From Chloroflexota bacterium (GTDB taxonomy: Bacteria > Chloroflexota > Anaerolineae > Anaerolineales > VGOW01), in contig VGOW01000002.1 of NCBI GenBank assembly GCA_016875735.1, forward strand, positions 1-64,000: DNA of 64,000 bases, written 5' to 3'. This document shows, one piece after another, positions 1-9,900 of this stretch. Positions within the stretch are counted from its first letter, which is position 1; the number at the start of each line of letters is the position of its first letter. The notes below the pieces were generated by a model. The model had not been told where the DNA came from and ran no database searches. It saw nothing but the letters and a program-made list of their open reading frames with translations. Made by a program: the position numbers and the translations under genes.

Positions 1-67
1 TGCTGTCTCCTTGTGGGAGCCAGCATGGACTAAATTTTGCGAAGGGGGTTACTCTCTGATTTTGTTT

Positions 68-117
68 ACGATGTCGTGAGACTCCGCCGTTTTATTCTGT
101 TCACGATGTCATGAGAC
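68..117. repeat. pair of 15-bp direct repeats at the left edge
   Basis: ACGATGTCGTGAGAC (68-82) recurs as ACGATGTCATGAGAC (103-117), 35 bp apart with one mismatch. The stretch 1-176 has no convincing gene. The 61-aa minus ORF across it is short, runs through the neighbouring terminator and resembles nothing I know. The repeats recall ends of IS481-type elements, but no transposase is inside the window, so this stays a guess. Confidence 0.35.
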
Positions 118-176
118 ACGACAACTAGTCCTTTTTCACGGAGCGTTGACGTGGGATCACACTTGACAACGAAACA

Positions 177-210
177 GAAACAAAAGAGCCTGCCCAAAAG
201 GGGCAGGCTC
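177..210 (-). terminator. Rho-independent terminator after the flavin oxidoreductase gene
   Basis: On the minus strand a perfect 10-bp stem GAGCCTGCCC / GGGCAGGCTC with a 5-nt loop is followed by TTTTGTTTC. It lies 26 bp past the stop of the flavoprotein gene, the right place and polarity for its transcription end. Confidence 0.8.
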
Positions 211-235
211 AAAGGGAAAGCGAGGCTGCTTGCGG

Positions 236-2278
236 CTACAAGTCTTTGCACAAACGCCGCGCGTCATAAATGGCGGCGTGGATGTTGCGGCTCGACACCG
301 CGTCGCCGATGCGGAAGAGTTGATACTTGCCAGCGGAGTTGTTGACGAGCGCTTGCCGACGACCGGCGATCAATGCTTCGATGTCAACTTCCCCATCGTT
401 GGAAGAGTCAGCTTTGAGATCGGCGTACAGATCCGCCACCGGCAACGTGCCGTTTTCGATCACGACCTGATCGATCACGCGCTCCATCGCCGATTTGTTG
501 TACTCGTTGAACAACGTCGCCCGCAGTTGGCGGCCCTGCGGCGAAATTTTCGTCAGGCGATAATGCAACGTCAGTGTGATGCCGTGCTCGTAAAATGATT
601 TCAGATACGCCGGGTAACTCGTGCCACCGATCTCCTGCGCCACCGTTCGATCCGGCGTCACCAATTCCACCCGCGACCCGGCGGCAAGCAAATACTCCAC
701 GCACGAATAGCCTTCGTGATTGCCATGATCGTCGAAGAACAAAACATTTTCGGCGGGTTTCACGCCGCCATTCAGAATATCCCAAGTGGAGGCGGCCAAC
801 TGCCCGCCCTCGACGAGAAAACTGGCGTCGGGCATTCCGCCGGTAGCGACGATCACCACATCGGGATTCTCTGCCATCACATCGGCGGCTTCCGCGTAGC
901 GGTTGAAACGAGCATCAACTCCCAATCGCCTAACTTGATGGTACAGCCAATCGGTGATGCCGATAATATCGGCCCGGCGCGGGGCGCGCGCGGCGATTTG
1001 CACTTGCCCGCCCGGTTTGCTGTTGGCCTCGAACAGAATCACTCGATGCCCGCGCTCGGCGCACACGCGCGCCGCCTCCAGCCCGGCCGGGCCGGCGCCC
1101 ACCACCACCACCCGGCGCGGCGGCTCGGTTGATTTGGCGATGAGGTGAGGGATCGTTTCTTCGCGCCCCGTCGCCGGGTTGTGAACGCACAGCGCCTCGC
1201 GCCCAACGTAGATCCGATCGATGCAATAGCCCATGCCCACGCACGGGCGAATTTGATCCTCTTCGCCGCGCTCGACCTTTGCCACAAGATGGGGATCGGC
1301 CATGAGCGCGCGAGTCATGCCCACCATATCCACGATCCCGGCGCGGAGGGCGTGGCGAGCCGTGGCCACATCGGCGATGCGCGCGGCATGGAACAGAGGT
1401 ATTTCCACCTCTTCGCGGATGGCGGCGACGAGCGGCAGGTGCGGCGCGCTGGGCGTGCCCATGTTTGGAATCACATGCGAGAGCGCCTCATCGGTGGCGA
1501 TATACCCCTTGACGATGTTCAGGAAATCGAGCATCCCGGTGGATACGAGTCGCCGCACGATGACGAGGCAATCCTTATACGTCAGCCCGCCTTCCACACT
1601 TTCATCTCCCGACATGCGGATGCCGACGATGAACTCATCGCCGACTTGTTTGCGAATCTCGGCCAGCGCATCCAAACTGAAGCGCATCCGATTCTCGAAA
1701 CTGCCGCCATACTCGTCCGTGCGGCGGTTGACCAACGGAGTCCAAAAACTGTCGAAGAGATGGCCGTAGGCTTCGATCTCGACTCCGTCCAATCCCCCTT
1801 CTTTGCATCGCCGCGCCGCCGCGCCGTAGGTTTTGATCACACGCTTGATGTCGGCGTGTTCCATCTCTTTAGGAATGGAGCGATGAGCCGGTTCGCGCAC
1901 CGGAGACGGCGCAATGACCGGCAGCCAGTTCTCAGTGTCCCAATAGGTGCGCCGCCCCATGTGCGTGATCTGGCACATGGCCGCCGCGCCGTGTCGGTGA
2001 AGACGCTCGGCCATTTGTTGAAAGTAGGGGATGATCGAATCATCGCCCACATAGATTTGGCCGAAGGCCGCCGGGGAATCAGGCGCAATGTTGGCGGAGC
2101 CGCCGAACATGGTGAGCGCCACGCCGCCCTTGGCTTTTTCTTCTTGATACAGTTGATAGCGCAGTTTCGGTTTTGCGTCCTCGGCGTACGACGGCTCGTG
2201 GCTGGTGCTCATCACCCGATTCTTGAGCCGGAGGTGTTTGAGTTGGAAGGGTTGCAAAAGGGGATCGGTCTGACTCAT
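236..2278 (-). CDS. NADH:flavin oxidoreductase of the 2,4-dienoyl-CoA reductase / N-methylproline demethylase type
   Basis: Predicted FMN / iron-sulfur / FAD oxidoreductase of about 680 aa. The N-terminal half is an old-yellow-enzyme TIM barrel (LFDSFWTPLVNRRTDEYGG, HAARIAD). It is followed by a cysteine cluster (CVGMGYC, then C 12 residues later before VHNPATGRE). The C-terminal half is a two-dinucleotide-fold flavoprotein region starting at VVVVGAGPAGLEAA. The second cysteine of the usual CxxCxxxC cluster is replaced (CVGM); to my knowledge this is typical of the dimethylglycine / N-methylproline demethylase subgroup, so the substrate may be an N-methylated amino acid, an inference only. 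The track start lies in a palindromic repeat; I prefer the ATG at 2278 (MSQTDPLL). A terminator follows. No transporter or amine-catabolic partner is adjacent. Confidence 0.88.
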   Translation of the reverse strand: MSQTDPLLQPFQLKHLRLKNRVMSTSHEPSYAEDAKPKLRYQLYQEEKAKGGVALTMFGGSANIAPDSPAAFGQIYVGDDSIIPYFQQMAERLHRHGAAAMCQITHMGRRTYWDTENWLPVIAPSPVREPAHRSIPKEMEHADIKRVIKTYGAAARRCKEGGLDGVEIEAYGHLFDSFWTPLVNRRTDEYGGSFENRMRFSLDALAEIRKQVGDEFIVGIRMSGDESVEGGLTYKDCLVIVRRLVSTGMLDFLNIVKGYIATDEALSHVIPNMGTPSAPHLPLVAAIREEVEIPLFHAARIADVATARHALRAGIVDMVGMTRALMADPHLVAKVERGEEDQIRPCVGMGYCIDRIYVGREALCVHNPATGREETIPHLIAKSTEPPRRVVVVGAGPAGLEAARVCAERGHRVILFEANSKPGGQVQIAARAPRRADIIGITDWLYHQVRRLGVDARFNRYAEAADVMAENPDVVIVATGGMPDASFLVEGGQLAASTWDILNGGVKPAENVLFFDDHGNHEGYSCVEYLLAAGSRVELVTPDRTVAQEIGGTSYPAYLKSFYEHGITLTLHYRLTKISPQGRQLRATLFNEYNKSAMERVIDQVVIENGTLPVADLYADLKADSSNDGEVDIEALIAGRRQALVNNSAGKYQLFRIGDAVSSRNIHAAIYDARRLCKDL

Positions 2279-2299
2279 AGCAGGCTGCTCGACAAAACT

Positions 2300-2325
2300 G
2301 GGCAGACGCAAGGCCTGCCCCTACA
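2300..2325. repeat. small palindromic repeat ending in CCCCTAC
   Basis: GGGCAG, a 9-nt centre and CTGCCC followed by CCTAC, placed between the flavoprotein gene and the VWA gene. The same layout, G-rich arm / C-rich arm / CTAC, occurs at 18486-18536 and 44992-45017, so this is one member of a dispersed palindrome family. Confidence 0.55.
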
Positions 2326-2327
2326 CA

Positions 2328-3707
2328 TCAACGAAAGACGAACAATTTATCCACCGCATCGGCCAACTGCCTCAAATTTGCCACCTGATACACTGCATCG
2401 ACGATGGGCGCATAACGCAGCATGTCGCTGTCGCCGGTGCCCCACTCGTATTTGTCTTCGGGGTTGAACCACACCGCGCGGCGCGCGCGCCTCTGCAACT
2501 GCTGAAGCAGATCGAGCCGCGGATCGTTGTAATTGTTTCGGCCATCGCCGCAAATGATCAGCGTCGTGCGGTTGTCCACCGCGTCGCCGAACTCTTTGAC
2601 GAATTGAGTCAGGCTCGCGCCGAGATCAGTGTTGTAGTGTCCCGATGGCAGGCGGCGCAACACCACCGGCACAGCAACTTCCGGGCGATGCGCGGCAAAC
2701 TCGTCGGTCACTTCTTCGATGTGATCGATGAAAGCGAACGACCGCGCCCGCCCCACCTGATCCTGCATCTCGTACACCAACCGCAAAAGGAAATCGACGA
2801 CGGGACGCATCGAAGTGGACACGTCGCAGATGAGGGCGAACTTGGGTTTGAGCCGTCTCTTCTTCCATCGTAGATCGAACGGGATGCCGCCGTGCCGGAC
2901 GTTGGCGCGCAGTGTGCTCTTGGCGTCGAACGTGGGGCCGCGTCCTTTTCGCTGGCGCAAGGCGGCCCGCGAACGCAGTTTTGCCGCCAGCCGAGTCATC
3001 TCTCGCCGTAACTCGCGCGCTTCCGATTCGCTGAGCGAGTTGAAGGGCCGATCCATCAATTCATCCACGGCGGCTTTGTCGGGCGGCTGTTCGGAGAGGC
3101 GGCGGGCCAGCGACTCGCCGACGTATTGCTCGGCCTGCTCGGCAATAGCCTGCGCGTTCTGTTCCAGCAGTTCGCGCAATTGCGCCAGCGCTTCAAGGCT
3201 CATTCCGAGTTGCGCCAACTGCGCCAGCAGTTTTTCTATCTCTGCGGCGAGATCATCCAGCCCCATCTCGCGCAGCATTTGCCGGGTGAGGTAGCGGATA
3301 TTTTCGGGCCGGGTATTGCGGTCGGCTCCCACGCGGCGGGCGAGCCGTTCGAGTTCTTCGGGCGAGAGGTCTTGGCCTTTCACCAATCGGCGGATCAAAT
3401 CTTTGAGTTCACCTGCGAGGCCGCGCATGGCATCGCGCAGCATGGCTTGCTCGTCGGGAGTCAGAACGTCGGAGGGGGGAATCAGCGGCGGCCCGCCCGC
3501 TGAAAAGTAGAGCGGGAAGAGTTTGTCGAAGATCGCGCCGTCGGAATGATCTTTGATGAGTGTGGCTTTGAGCGCCGACCGAAACAGATCGCGGTTAGCG
3601 ATGCCGATGTGCGCGGTGGCGCGAACGGCGTCTTGCGACTCGGCCAACGAAATGCGCACGCCAGCGGCGCGCAGTCCGGCGATGAATTGAATGATGCGAT
3701 CTTCCAT
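2328..3707 (-). CDS. VWA domain protein, CoxE-like
   Basis: 459-aa cytoplasmic protein. A helical N-terminal half with a Glu/Leu-rich stretch (about residues 120-260) precedes a von Willebrand A domain with a MIDAS-type motif DVSTSM near residue 293 and the late motif CGDGRNNYNDP. CoxE-type proteins work with MoxR/CoxD AAA+ ATPases in chaperone-like metallo-enzyme maturation. The MoxR gene lies immediately upstream on the same strand (3764-4747), so the two probably form one operon and one complex. No CO dehydrogenase genes are nearby, so the client is unknown and the coxE symbol is not assigned. Confidence 0.85.
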   Translation of the reverse strand: MEDRIIQFIAGLRAAGVRISLAESQDAVRATAHIGIANRDLFRSALKATLIKDHSDGAIFDKLFPLYFSAGGPPLIPPSDVLTPDEQAMLRDAMRGLAGELKDLIRRLVKGQDLSPEELERLARRVGADRNTRPENIRYLTRQMLREMGLDDLAAEIEKLLAQLAQLGMSLEALAQLRELLEQNAQAIAEQAEQYVGESLARRLSEQPPDKAAVDELMDRPFNSLSESEARELRREMTRLAAKLRSRAALRQRKGRGPTFDAKSTLRANVRHGGIPFDLRWKKRRLKPKFALICDVSTSMRPVVDFLLRLVYEMQDQVGRARSFAFIDHIEEVTDEFAAHRPEVAVPVVLRRLPSGHYNTDLGASLTQFVKEFGDAVDNRTTLIICGDGRNNYNDPRLDLLQQLQRRARRAVWFNPEDKYEWGTGDSDMLRYAPIVDAVYQVANLRQLADAVDKLFVFR

Positions 3708-3716
3708 AGCACAGCG

Positions 3717-3762
3717 GTGAGCGATCAGCGTTCAGCCATCAGCCGAGTGCTGATCGCTGAAG
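3717..3762. repeat. degenerate CAGCNATCAGC-type repeat with inverted ends
   Basis: Between the MoxR and VWA genes: GAGCGATCAGCG, CAGCCATCAGC and then the inverted copy TGCTGATCGCTG. It is both a short imperfect tandem array and a hairpin. It resembles the other short-unit arrays of this window in structure, not in sequence. Confidence 0.5.
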
Positions 3763-3763
3763 A

Positions 3764-4747
3764 CTAAATCCGCTTTAGAGGGCGAATGTTGCCATCGAAC
3801 GTACTGCCCGAATCGGGATCGGTGGGGCGGCTGCTCCGGCGTGGGGAGTCCTCGCGGTGGATGGTGGCGCGGGCGCGCTGCACGTCGGCTTCGTGCTTGA
3901 GAAGAATCGTGAGAGTCGTCTCCAGCGTCTCTTTATCGAGGTTCTTGGCATTGAGGAGAACGAGCGCCTTCGCCCAATCGAGCGTTTCGCTGACGCTGGG
4001 GCTTTTCTTGAGATCGAGCCGGCGCAGACGTTGAACGAACTCCACCGCTTGCCGGGCGAGCGCGGGCGAAAGATCGGGCACTTTGAGTCGGACGACACGC
4101 AGTTCCGCTTCGGGGGTGGGGTAGTCGATGAAGAGATAAACACACCGCCGCTTGAGGGCCTCGGACAGTTCGCGGGTGTTGTTGGAGGTGAGCAGAACGA
4201 GCGGCTGATGTTTGGCTTTGAGCGTGCCAATCTCCGGGACGCTCACCTGAAAATCGGAGAGCACTTCGAGCAGAAAGGCTTCGAACTCGGCGTCGGTGCG
4301 GTCGATTTCGTCGATGAGCAGAGTGATGGGCGTGTCGGAGAGGACAGCTTTGAGCAGAGGGCGCGGCAAAAGAAAACGTTGAGAAAAAAAGATGTCCTCT
4401 TCTTTCGCCAATCGGTCGGCGGCGGAGGCGAGGCTTTGCGAATCGGCCAACAGCGTTTGCAGTTTGTCGCGCAACAACTGCGTGTACAGCATCTGTTTCG
4501 CGTATTCCCATTCGTAGAGGGCTTTGGTTTCGTCCAGCCCTTCGTAGCATTGCAGGCGCACCAGTTCGCGTCCGGCGGCGGCGGCCCACGCTTTTGCCAA
4601 TTCCGTTTTGCCCACGCCTGCCGGGCCCTCCGCCAGCACCGGCTTGCCCAGCCGCTCGGCGAGGTAAAGCACGGTGGAGATTTCACTGGAAGCAATGTAC
4701 TGCTGTTTGCCGAGCGCGTCGGCGACTTCGGTGGTTGTGTTGAACAT
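3764..4747 (-). CDS. MoxR-family AAA+ ATPase
   Basis: 327-aa AAA+ ATPase. Walker A is AEGPAGVGKTELAKA (about residues 39-53), Walker B is LLIDEIDR, sensor 1 is LLTSNNTRELSEALKRRC, and VVRLKVPDL begins the lid domain. MoxR ATPases remodel or insert cofactors into target proteins with a VWA partner, here the CoxE-like protein downstream. A clear AAGGAGAGG lies about 8 nt before the ATG. The last 30 residues (HREDSPRRSSRPTDPDSGS) are a polar, probably disordered tail. Confidence 0.92.
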   Translation of the reverse strand: MFNTTTEVADALGKQQYIASSEISTVLYLAERLGKPVLAEGPAGVGKTELAKAWAAAAGRELVRLQCYEGLDETKALYEWEYAKQMLYTQLLRDKLQTLLADSQSLASAADRLAKEEDIFFSQRFLLPRPLLKAVLSDTPITLLIDEIDRTDAEFEAFLLEVLSDFQVSVPEIGTLKAKHQPLVLLTSNNTRELSEALKRRCVYLFIDYPTPEAELRVVRLKVPDLSPALARQAVEFVQRLRRLDLKKSPSVSETLDWAKALVLLNAKNLDKETLETTLTILLKHEADVQRARATIHREDSPRRSSRPTDPDSGSTFDGNIRPLKRI

Positions 4748-4773
4748 ATACGGCCTCTCCTTTTCAAAATCGA

Positions 4774-5016
4774 TCAGGCAACTTGAAAGGATTGGCCCAA
4801 CGGCTGAAACTCTCCAACTTCATGGCGTTCAAGTTTCGCGCGAATTTGCTCAAACTTCCTGACCGTCTCCTGAGAATACAAACGCTCACCACACTTCAAA
4901 CAGACTTCTGCGCGCACCATCAGAACCGCTGTATCGGCCCCACCACGCAGGATCTTCTCAACATCCTTTTCAATCAGATCGCCCCCACACACCGGACATT
5001 TACTGAACGGCATCAT
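4774..5016 (-). CDS. YgiT/MqsA-type zinc-finger protein (possible orphan antitoxin half)
   Basis: 80-aa protein with two CxxC pairs, CPVCGG near residue 8 and CLKCGE near residue 38, then SQETVRKFEQIRAKL, the signature of YgiT-type zinc-finger proteins that are usually antitoxin halves of two-gene modules. The toxin normally sits directly upstream. Here the upstream space (5017-5229) has no ORF and is filled by a long palindromic repeat, so this looks like an orphan. It may bind Zn2+ and DNA, or have lost its partner. It is 26 bp from the MoxR gene on the same strand. Confidence 0.75.
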   Translation of the reverse strand: MMPFSKCPVCGGDLIEKDVEKILRGGADTAVLMVRAEVCLKCGERLYSQETVRKFEQIRAKLERHEVGEFQPLGQSFQVA

Positions 5017-5102
5017 CTTTCGGTTTCCTTATCTATGGTCATTCGCTCTCATCTTCTCGCACAACACGCCAATGCAGACTCCGTCTCAACATCGCATCTA
5101 AA

Positions 5103-5228
5103 TACTCACCTTACGCACTCGATGTCATTGCGAGCGATTTGTGCGAAGCAATCCCCCGAGCAAACCGAGATTGCTTCGGGCGAAAACCACTGCCCTCGCA
5201 ATGACACTGCGTAAGGTGAGTGTATTGA
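5103..5228. repeat. 126-bp nested palindromic element
   Basis: Outer arms CTCACCTTACGCA / TGCGTAAGGTGAG, middle arms TGTCATTGCGAG / CTCGCAATGACA and inner arms GAAGCAATC / GATTGCTTC, in that nesting order, so the transcript can fold into one long hairpin. It belongs to the widespread ATTGCGAGC..GAAGCAATC type of non-coding repeat. It ends just before the stop codon of the M29 aminopeptidase and could end or stabilise its mRNA. No target-site duplication is obvious. Confidence 0.85.
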
Positions 5229-5229
5229 G

Positions 5230-6333
5230 TTATCCCGCAACGGGCTTGCCGTTCTTGTAGAACAGTTCCCCGTCCACGTGGATTTCGCTCTCGGCCATAT
5301 CGCACAGCATATCCCAATGCAAACCGGATTCGTTTTTGCCGCCGGTCTCGGGGTAACTCGCGCCAGCGGCCAAATGAATCGTGCCGCCAATCTTTTCGTC
5401 GAACAACATATTTTTGGTGAAGCGCTGGATGCCGTAGTTCGTGCCAATGCCCAACTCGCCCAAATAGCGCGCGCCCGCATCGGTATTGAGCAGTGAGGTG
5501 AGAAGCTCCTGGCCTTTCGTCGCTTTCTCCTTCACCACTTTGCCGTTCTCGAACCACAATTCGATGTCGGTGACCTCTTGCCCGCCGTAAATGGCCGGGT
5601 AACGGAATCGGATCCATCCGTTGGCCGACTCTTCGACCGGGCCGGTGAAAATTTCGCCGTCGGGGAAATTGTACTTGCCGTCGGCTTCTTTGAATTTGCG
5701 ATCTTTGATTGACAGAGCGAGATCGACATTCGCGCCCTTCAGAGTCACGCGATCTTTCCCGGCCAGCCAGCCGATCAGTTTTTGCTGGCGCGCGCCCTCT
5801 TCGCGCCACCGCGCCACCGGGTCCGGATCGTCGAGCAAGCCCGCGCCGTACACAAAATCTCGATAGTCGTCGAGACTCATATCGGCCTCTTGCGCCATCG
5901 CATGCGTGGGATAGACCGTGACACACCAGCGCAGTTCGTTGCGGGCGGCGCGCTCCATCAACAGTTTGCTGAGCGGAGCGCCGGCTTTGCGGGCGCGCGC
6001 CTGCCGCGCCGGGTCGATGGCGCTCAGTTCGCGCGTGTTGTGCTGGGCGTCAATGAACAACACAGCATCGAAGGTTTCGGTGACCAGTTTTCGCACCGGC
6101 GACACAAAATCGAGTTGGGCTTCGGAAGCGTATTTGTAAAACGCTTCGTCTGCGCCGGGCAATGCGTTTTGCGCGAACACGTGCGCTCCGGCGCGAATCG
6201 CTTCGGCGTAGATTGCCAGCGAGAGTTCTTCGGCCTGCGGCGAGGTGCGCAGGTTGAACTGCTGGCCGGGTTTGAGTTCGAGCGAATAACGGACGAGCAC
6301 TTGAGCAAGCTTGACGGCGCGCGGCTCGGGCAT
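5230..6333 (-). CDS. aminopeptidase, peptidase family M29 (AmpS/AmpT type)
   Basis: About 367-aa cytosolic metallo-aminopeptidase. The metal-site signatures of family M29 are present: Glu in TGPVEES, Glu in YLGELGIGTN, then HLAAGASYPETGG giving His and Tyr seven residues apart, and HWDML giving His and Asp. These correspond to the two-metal site known for thermophilic M29 enzymes. I take the ATG at 6333 (MPEPRAVKLAQVLV) because family members start close to this point; the track start is 11 codons longer. No signal peptide. It probably releases N-terminal residues in peptide turnover. Confidence 0.9.
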   Translation of the reverse strand: MPEPRAVKLAQVLVRYSLELKPGQQFNLRTSPQAEELSLAIYAEAIRAGAHVFAQNALPGADEAFYKYASEAQLDFVSPVRKLVTETFDAVLFIDAQHNTRELSAIDPARQARARKAGAPLSKLLMERAARNELRWCVTVYPTHAMAQEADMSLDDYRDFVYGAGLLDDPDPVARWREEGARQQKLIGWLAGKDRVTLKGANVDLALSIKDRKFKEADGKYNFPDGEIFTGPVEESANGWIRFRYPAIYGGQEVTDIELWFENGKVVKEKATKGQELLTSLLNTDAGARYLGELGIGTNYGIQRFTKNMLFDEKIGGTIHLAAGASYPETGGKNESGLHWDMLCDMAESEIHVDGELFYKNGKPVAG

Positions 6334-6393
6334 GGATAACAGGCTCCTTCGGAAATCTGATGACAAGAGGCTTAAGCCCCTTGCCCGGCGATT

Positions 6394-6903
6394 CTACTTT
6401 CCTTCTTTCAGTTCCCGCAAATACCACAGCAGATCATCTTCGGGATGGTCAACGCCGAATGAGGATAGCATGGCGGCCAATTCCCCGCGGTGGTGCGTGG
6501 CGTGATTGGCGACGTGCAACATGAGTTGGCCGAGCGGGAAGGTGCGCGTTTCACCTTTGGTGTTGGTGTAGGCCACCTCGCGTTTCAGCGCCTTCTCATC
6601 ACACCCGGCGATGAACAATTCCGTCTCCGCGTTGAGCCCTTCCCACGCGCGCACCAAATCGCCATAGGTGGGGAAGTCGGCGGCCTGCCGCAATGCTTTG
6701 GGCGATGTCCCCATCCAACGGGCCAGCCACACCGTCTCGGCGGCGAACATGTGGGTGAGCAGTTTGTGCACACTGCCCCACGATTGGTTCACTTCGCGTG
6801 ACCATTCCTCTACCGTCAATCCGGCGCACGCCGCGAGCATTCGACGATTAGCCCAGCAGTTGTACTCGAATAGGGTTTTGATGGTGGAGAGGGAGGACAT
6901 CAT
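6394..6903 (-). CDS. DinB-family protein (putative metal-dependent enzyme)
   Basis: 169-aa four-helix-bundle protein. The DinB metal-ligand histidines are visible: one in the SVHKLLTHMF helix and the HVANHATHHRGE motif near residue 137. Bacterial DinB proteins include bacillithiol/mycothiol-dependent transferases and uncharacterised damage-inducible proteins; the substrate cannot be read from sequence. It lies 37 bp downstream of the broken XRE/NB-ARC regulator on the same strand. Confidence 0.85.
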   Translation of the reverse strand: MMSSLSTIKTLFEYNCWANRRMLAACAGLTVEEWSREVNQSWGSVHKLLTHMFAAETVWLARWMGTSPKALRQAADFPTYGDLVRAWEGLNAETELFIAGCDEKALKREVAYTNTKGETRTFPLGQLMLHVANHATHHRGELAAMLSSFGVDHPEDDLLWYLRELKEGK

Positions 6904-6940
6904 TCACCTGTGAAATGGATTTGGCGCAAGAGGCGGCCTG

Positions 6941-9900
6941 TCAATGGCTCGTCGGCGTTGCCTCAGCGGCGGGTGAATTGTAACCCATTGCGAACTCTAT
7001 CGCCTGATCCATTGTCATCGCCCGGCCTTCATCCCGCGCAGCATTGAATGTGGATTCGTCCAGTTGGGCGCGCGCAGCAACGGCCTCCCGTTCCCATGCC
7101 GCGTGGTCGGCGGGCGCGGGTCGGGCGCCGATCCCATCCCACAGCGCCTCCACCGCTCCCAACAACCGCGCCGCGCGATCCGGTTGCTTCAGCGCCGCCG
7201 CCAAACAAGCACAGCCGCGTAGAAGTGAGGAGATACAGCGCATGTCTTTGAGGTCGTACTGCAACATCAGCCCATCATGGAATTGCTGTTGCGCCGCGGC
7301 CGCATCGCCCTGCGCCAACGCAATACTCCCCAACGTTTCCAGCGCCGCAGATGCCGAGTGCTTGTGCCCGATTTCGCGCGCAATGCGCACCGCCTCTCCG
7401 GCCAATGCGCTCGCGCGTTGAAGATCGCCGCTCTGCTGAATCTGCCGTGCCAGCACACACAGAGTGGTTCCTAAACAGCCGCGATCATTCAGTTGGCTAA
7501 AGATGCCCACGCTTTGCTCACTGGCACTGATTGCCTGTTCGAGACGGCCCTGATTCTGCATGGCTTCGCTGAGAGCGCGCAGAGCCGTGGCGATGCCGTG
7601 CTTATCATCCAACTCTCGATAGAGGGCGAAGCTATCGTCGGCGCGGGTTCGGGCCAATTCATAGTCGCCGCGCAGGTTGGCCACTTCCGCCAGATTCCAC
7701 AACGCTCCGGCAATCTCCCTTTCATCTTCCACTTCGCGAAACAACGACAGGCTTTCGGCAAATAGTTTCTCGGCCTCCGCATACTTGTAGTGTCTGAGCG
7801 CGCGCGAAGCGAGAGGCCCGAGTGCTTGCCCAATCCGTCTTCTGTCGCCGAGCGCGCGCCACGATTCGAGCGCCTGATCATAGAAAGCATTGGCGCGGGT
7901 CATGTCGTTTTCAAAATGTTCTGTCACCATCCCCTGCAAGGCGAAGCCGTCGGCAATGCCGGGCTTGTAATCAAGGGTCTGCGCCAGAGCAAAACCTTCG
8001 GCAGAGAGCGCAAGGCCGCTGGCAACATCCGTCTGCCGGATGGCAAGCCCCATTGCTCCATAGAGCGCCTTCACCCTCGTAGGTGTGGGCGGCAAGTTGC
8101 TCCTCGCCTTCAATGCGGCTTCCAACCACTTGCGCCCCTCGGTGAGATGGCCGTGCGTGTCCCAAAACTCCGACAGGGCCGCGGCCAATCGCAAGCCGTA
8201 TTCTGGTTGCGCCTTCACCGCCCAACCCAGTGCAACACGCAGATTGTCGTGCTCCAATTCCAAACGCGACATCCATTGCGCCTGATTGCGTTGATGCAAC
8301 TCGGCCTCAGCCGACTCGGCCAATTGCAGGTAATACGTGAGGTGCCGAAGGAATAACGGGCATCGGCTCCCTGCTCCCGCTCGGCCATCACCAGTGATTT
8401 GTTCGCCAATTGAGTCAACAAATCCAAGAGGTCGCGCTCGTCAACGCCGTTCCCCCCACACACCGACTCGGCGGCTTCCAGAGTCCAGCCGCCTGCAAAC
8501 ACGGAGAGTCGGCGCAGCACCTTCCGCTCTGTTTCGGAAAGCAGGCTGTAACTCCAATCAATGGTGGCGCGCAATGTTTGCTGGCACGGGAGGGCGGTGC
8601 GACTGCCGCCAGTGAGCAGACGAAAAGCGTCGTCCAACCGCGCGGCGATCTGCTCCACCTTCAACATCTTTACCCGCGAGGCCGCCAACTCAATCGCCAA
8701 CGCCACGCCATCCAACCGTTGGCACACTTGCGCCACCGCCGGGGCGTTGGCCGCGGTGAGCGTGAAATCGGGCAGAGCGGCAACCGCGCGATCTACAAAC
8801 AACTGCACGGCTTCCGAATATTTCTCTGCCGCATCGAAATCACCCTGCCGTGCGGCCAATCGGCCGGCGGCGCGAAATGTTCGCGCCAGCAGAGCCTTTG
8901 GCAAAGTCTCCCGCCGAGTCAGAGCGGCTTCCAGCCATGTGCGTCCCTCTCGAAACCCGTGATGCAGCCAAAACATCAAAAGGCTGGCGGCCAGCCGCGA
9001 CTCGGCTTCGAACCGTTCCGTCATCAATGACCAGTCGAGGGCGGCGCGCACATTGTCGAGTTCAACATCCAACCGATTGAGCCAATACTCTTGTTTGCCT
9101 CCCTGCATCAATTCTAGGTCGGCGCGTTCAGCCACACTCAAGAACCATTGGTACTGCCGTTCGCGCACTCTATCTTCCTCGTCGCTCTCCGCCAACTTCT
9201 CACGCGCATACTGGCGAACGGTTTCGAGCAAATGATAGCGCGCTTCCCGGCCTTGTTTGCGTTCGGCAACCACCAGAGACTTGTTCACCAACAGTGTGAG
9301 CAGCTCCAGCACATCTGCATCAATCAACGACGATTGCCCGCCAGCCACTGCTTCTGCCGCCTCCAACGTCCAACCGCCAGCGAAAACCGACAACCGCCTC
9401 AGCAACGTTTGCTCTTCCTCGCCGAGCAAGTCATAGCTCCAATCCATTGTCGCTCGCAGAGTCCGGTGGCGCGGGAGGGCGGCGCGGCTTCCCCCGCCGA
9501 GCAAACGAAAACTATCATTCAGCCGCGCCGCAATCTGCTCCACCCGCAGCACACTCACTTTGGCCGCCGCCAACTCGATGGCGAGCGGGATACCGTCCAA
9601 GTGCCGGCACACATCAACGAGGGCGGGCGCGTTATCGTCCGCCACGATAAAGTCCGGCATGATCGCCGTGGCGCGTTCGACGAACAACCGGACGGCTTCG
9701 CATTGAACAAGAGTCTCGATGGGCATAGGGCGGTTGGCATCCGGCACGGCGAGAGAAGGCACATGAAACACAGCCTCGCCCGCTATGCCAAACGCCTCGC
9801 GGCTGGTGGCGAGGATGCGCAGGTCGGGGCAAGCGCACAGCAACGGCTCAATCAAATACGCACAAGCGTCCGCCAAATGTTCACAGTTGTCGAGCAACAA

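Noticed and set aside
66-251. 61-aa minus ORF at the left edge
   Set aside because: It runs through the terminator hairpin and overlaps the end of the flavoprotein gene; no known family. Left unannotated.
1145-2467. 440-aa plus-strand ORF opposite the flavoprotein gene
   Set aside because: It is antisense to a clear family member, has no family text, and arises from the high G+C codon pattern. The same holds for 11700-13796, 52422-53888, 41700-43400, 60249-61757 and other long shadow ORFs.
3707-3764. CO dehydrogenase maturation operon (coxD/coxE)
   Set aside because: MoxR and VWA genes fit the pattern, but no coxSLM or other cox genes are adjacent, so a specific CODH role is not claimed.
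4783-5214. 143-aa plus ORF as a possible toxin partner of the YgiT gene
   Set aside because: It overlaps the YgiT gene in antisense and continues into a palindromic repeat; the text is not toxin-like.
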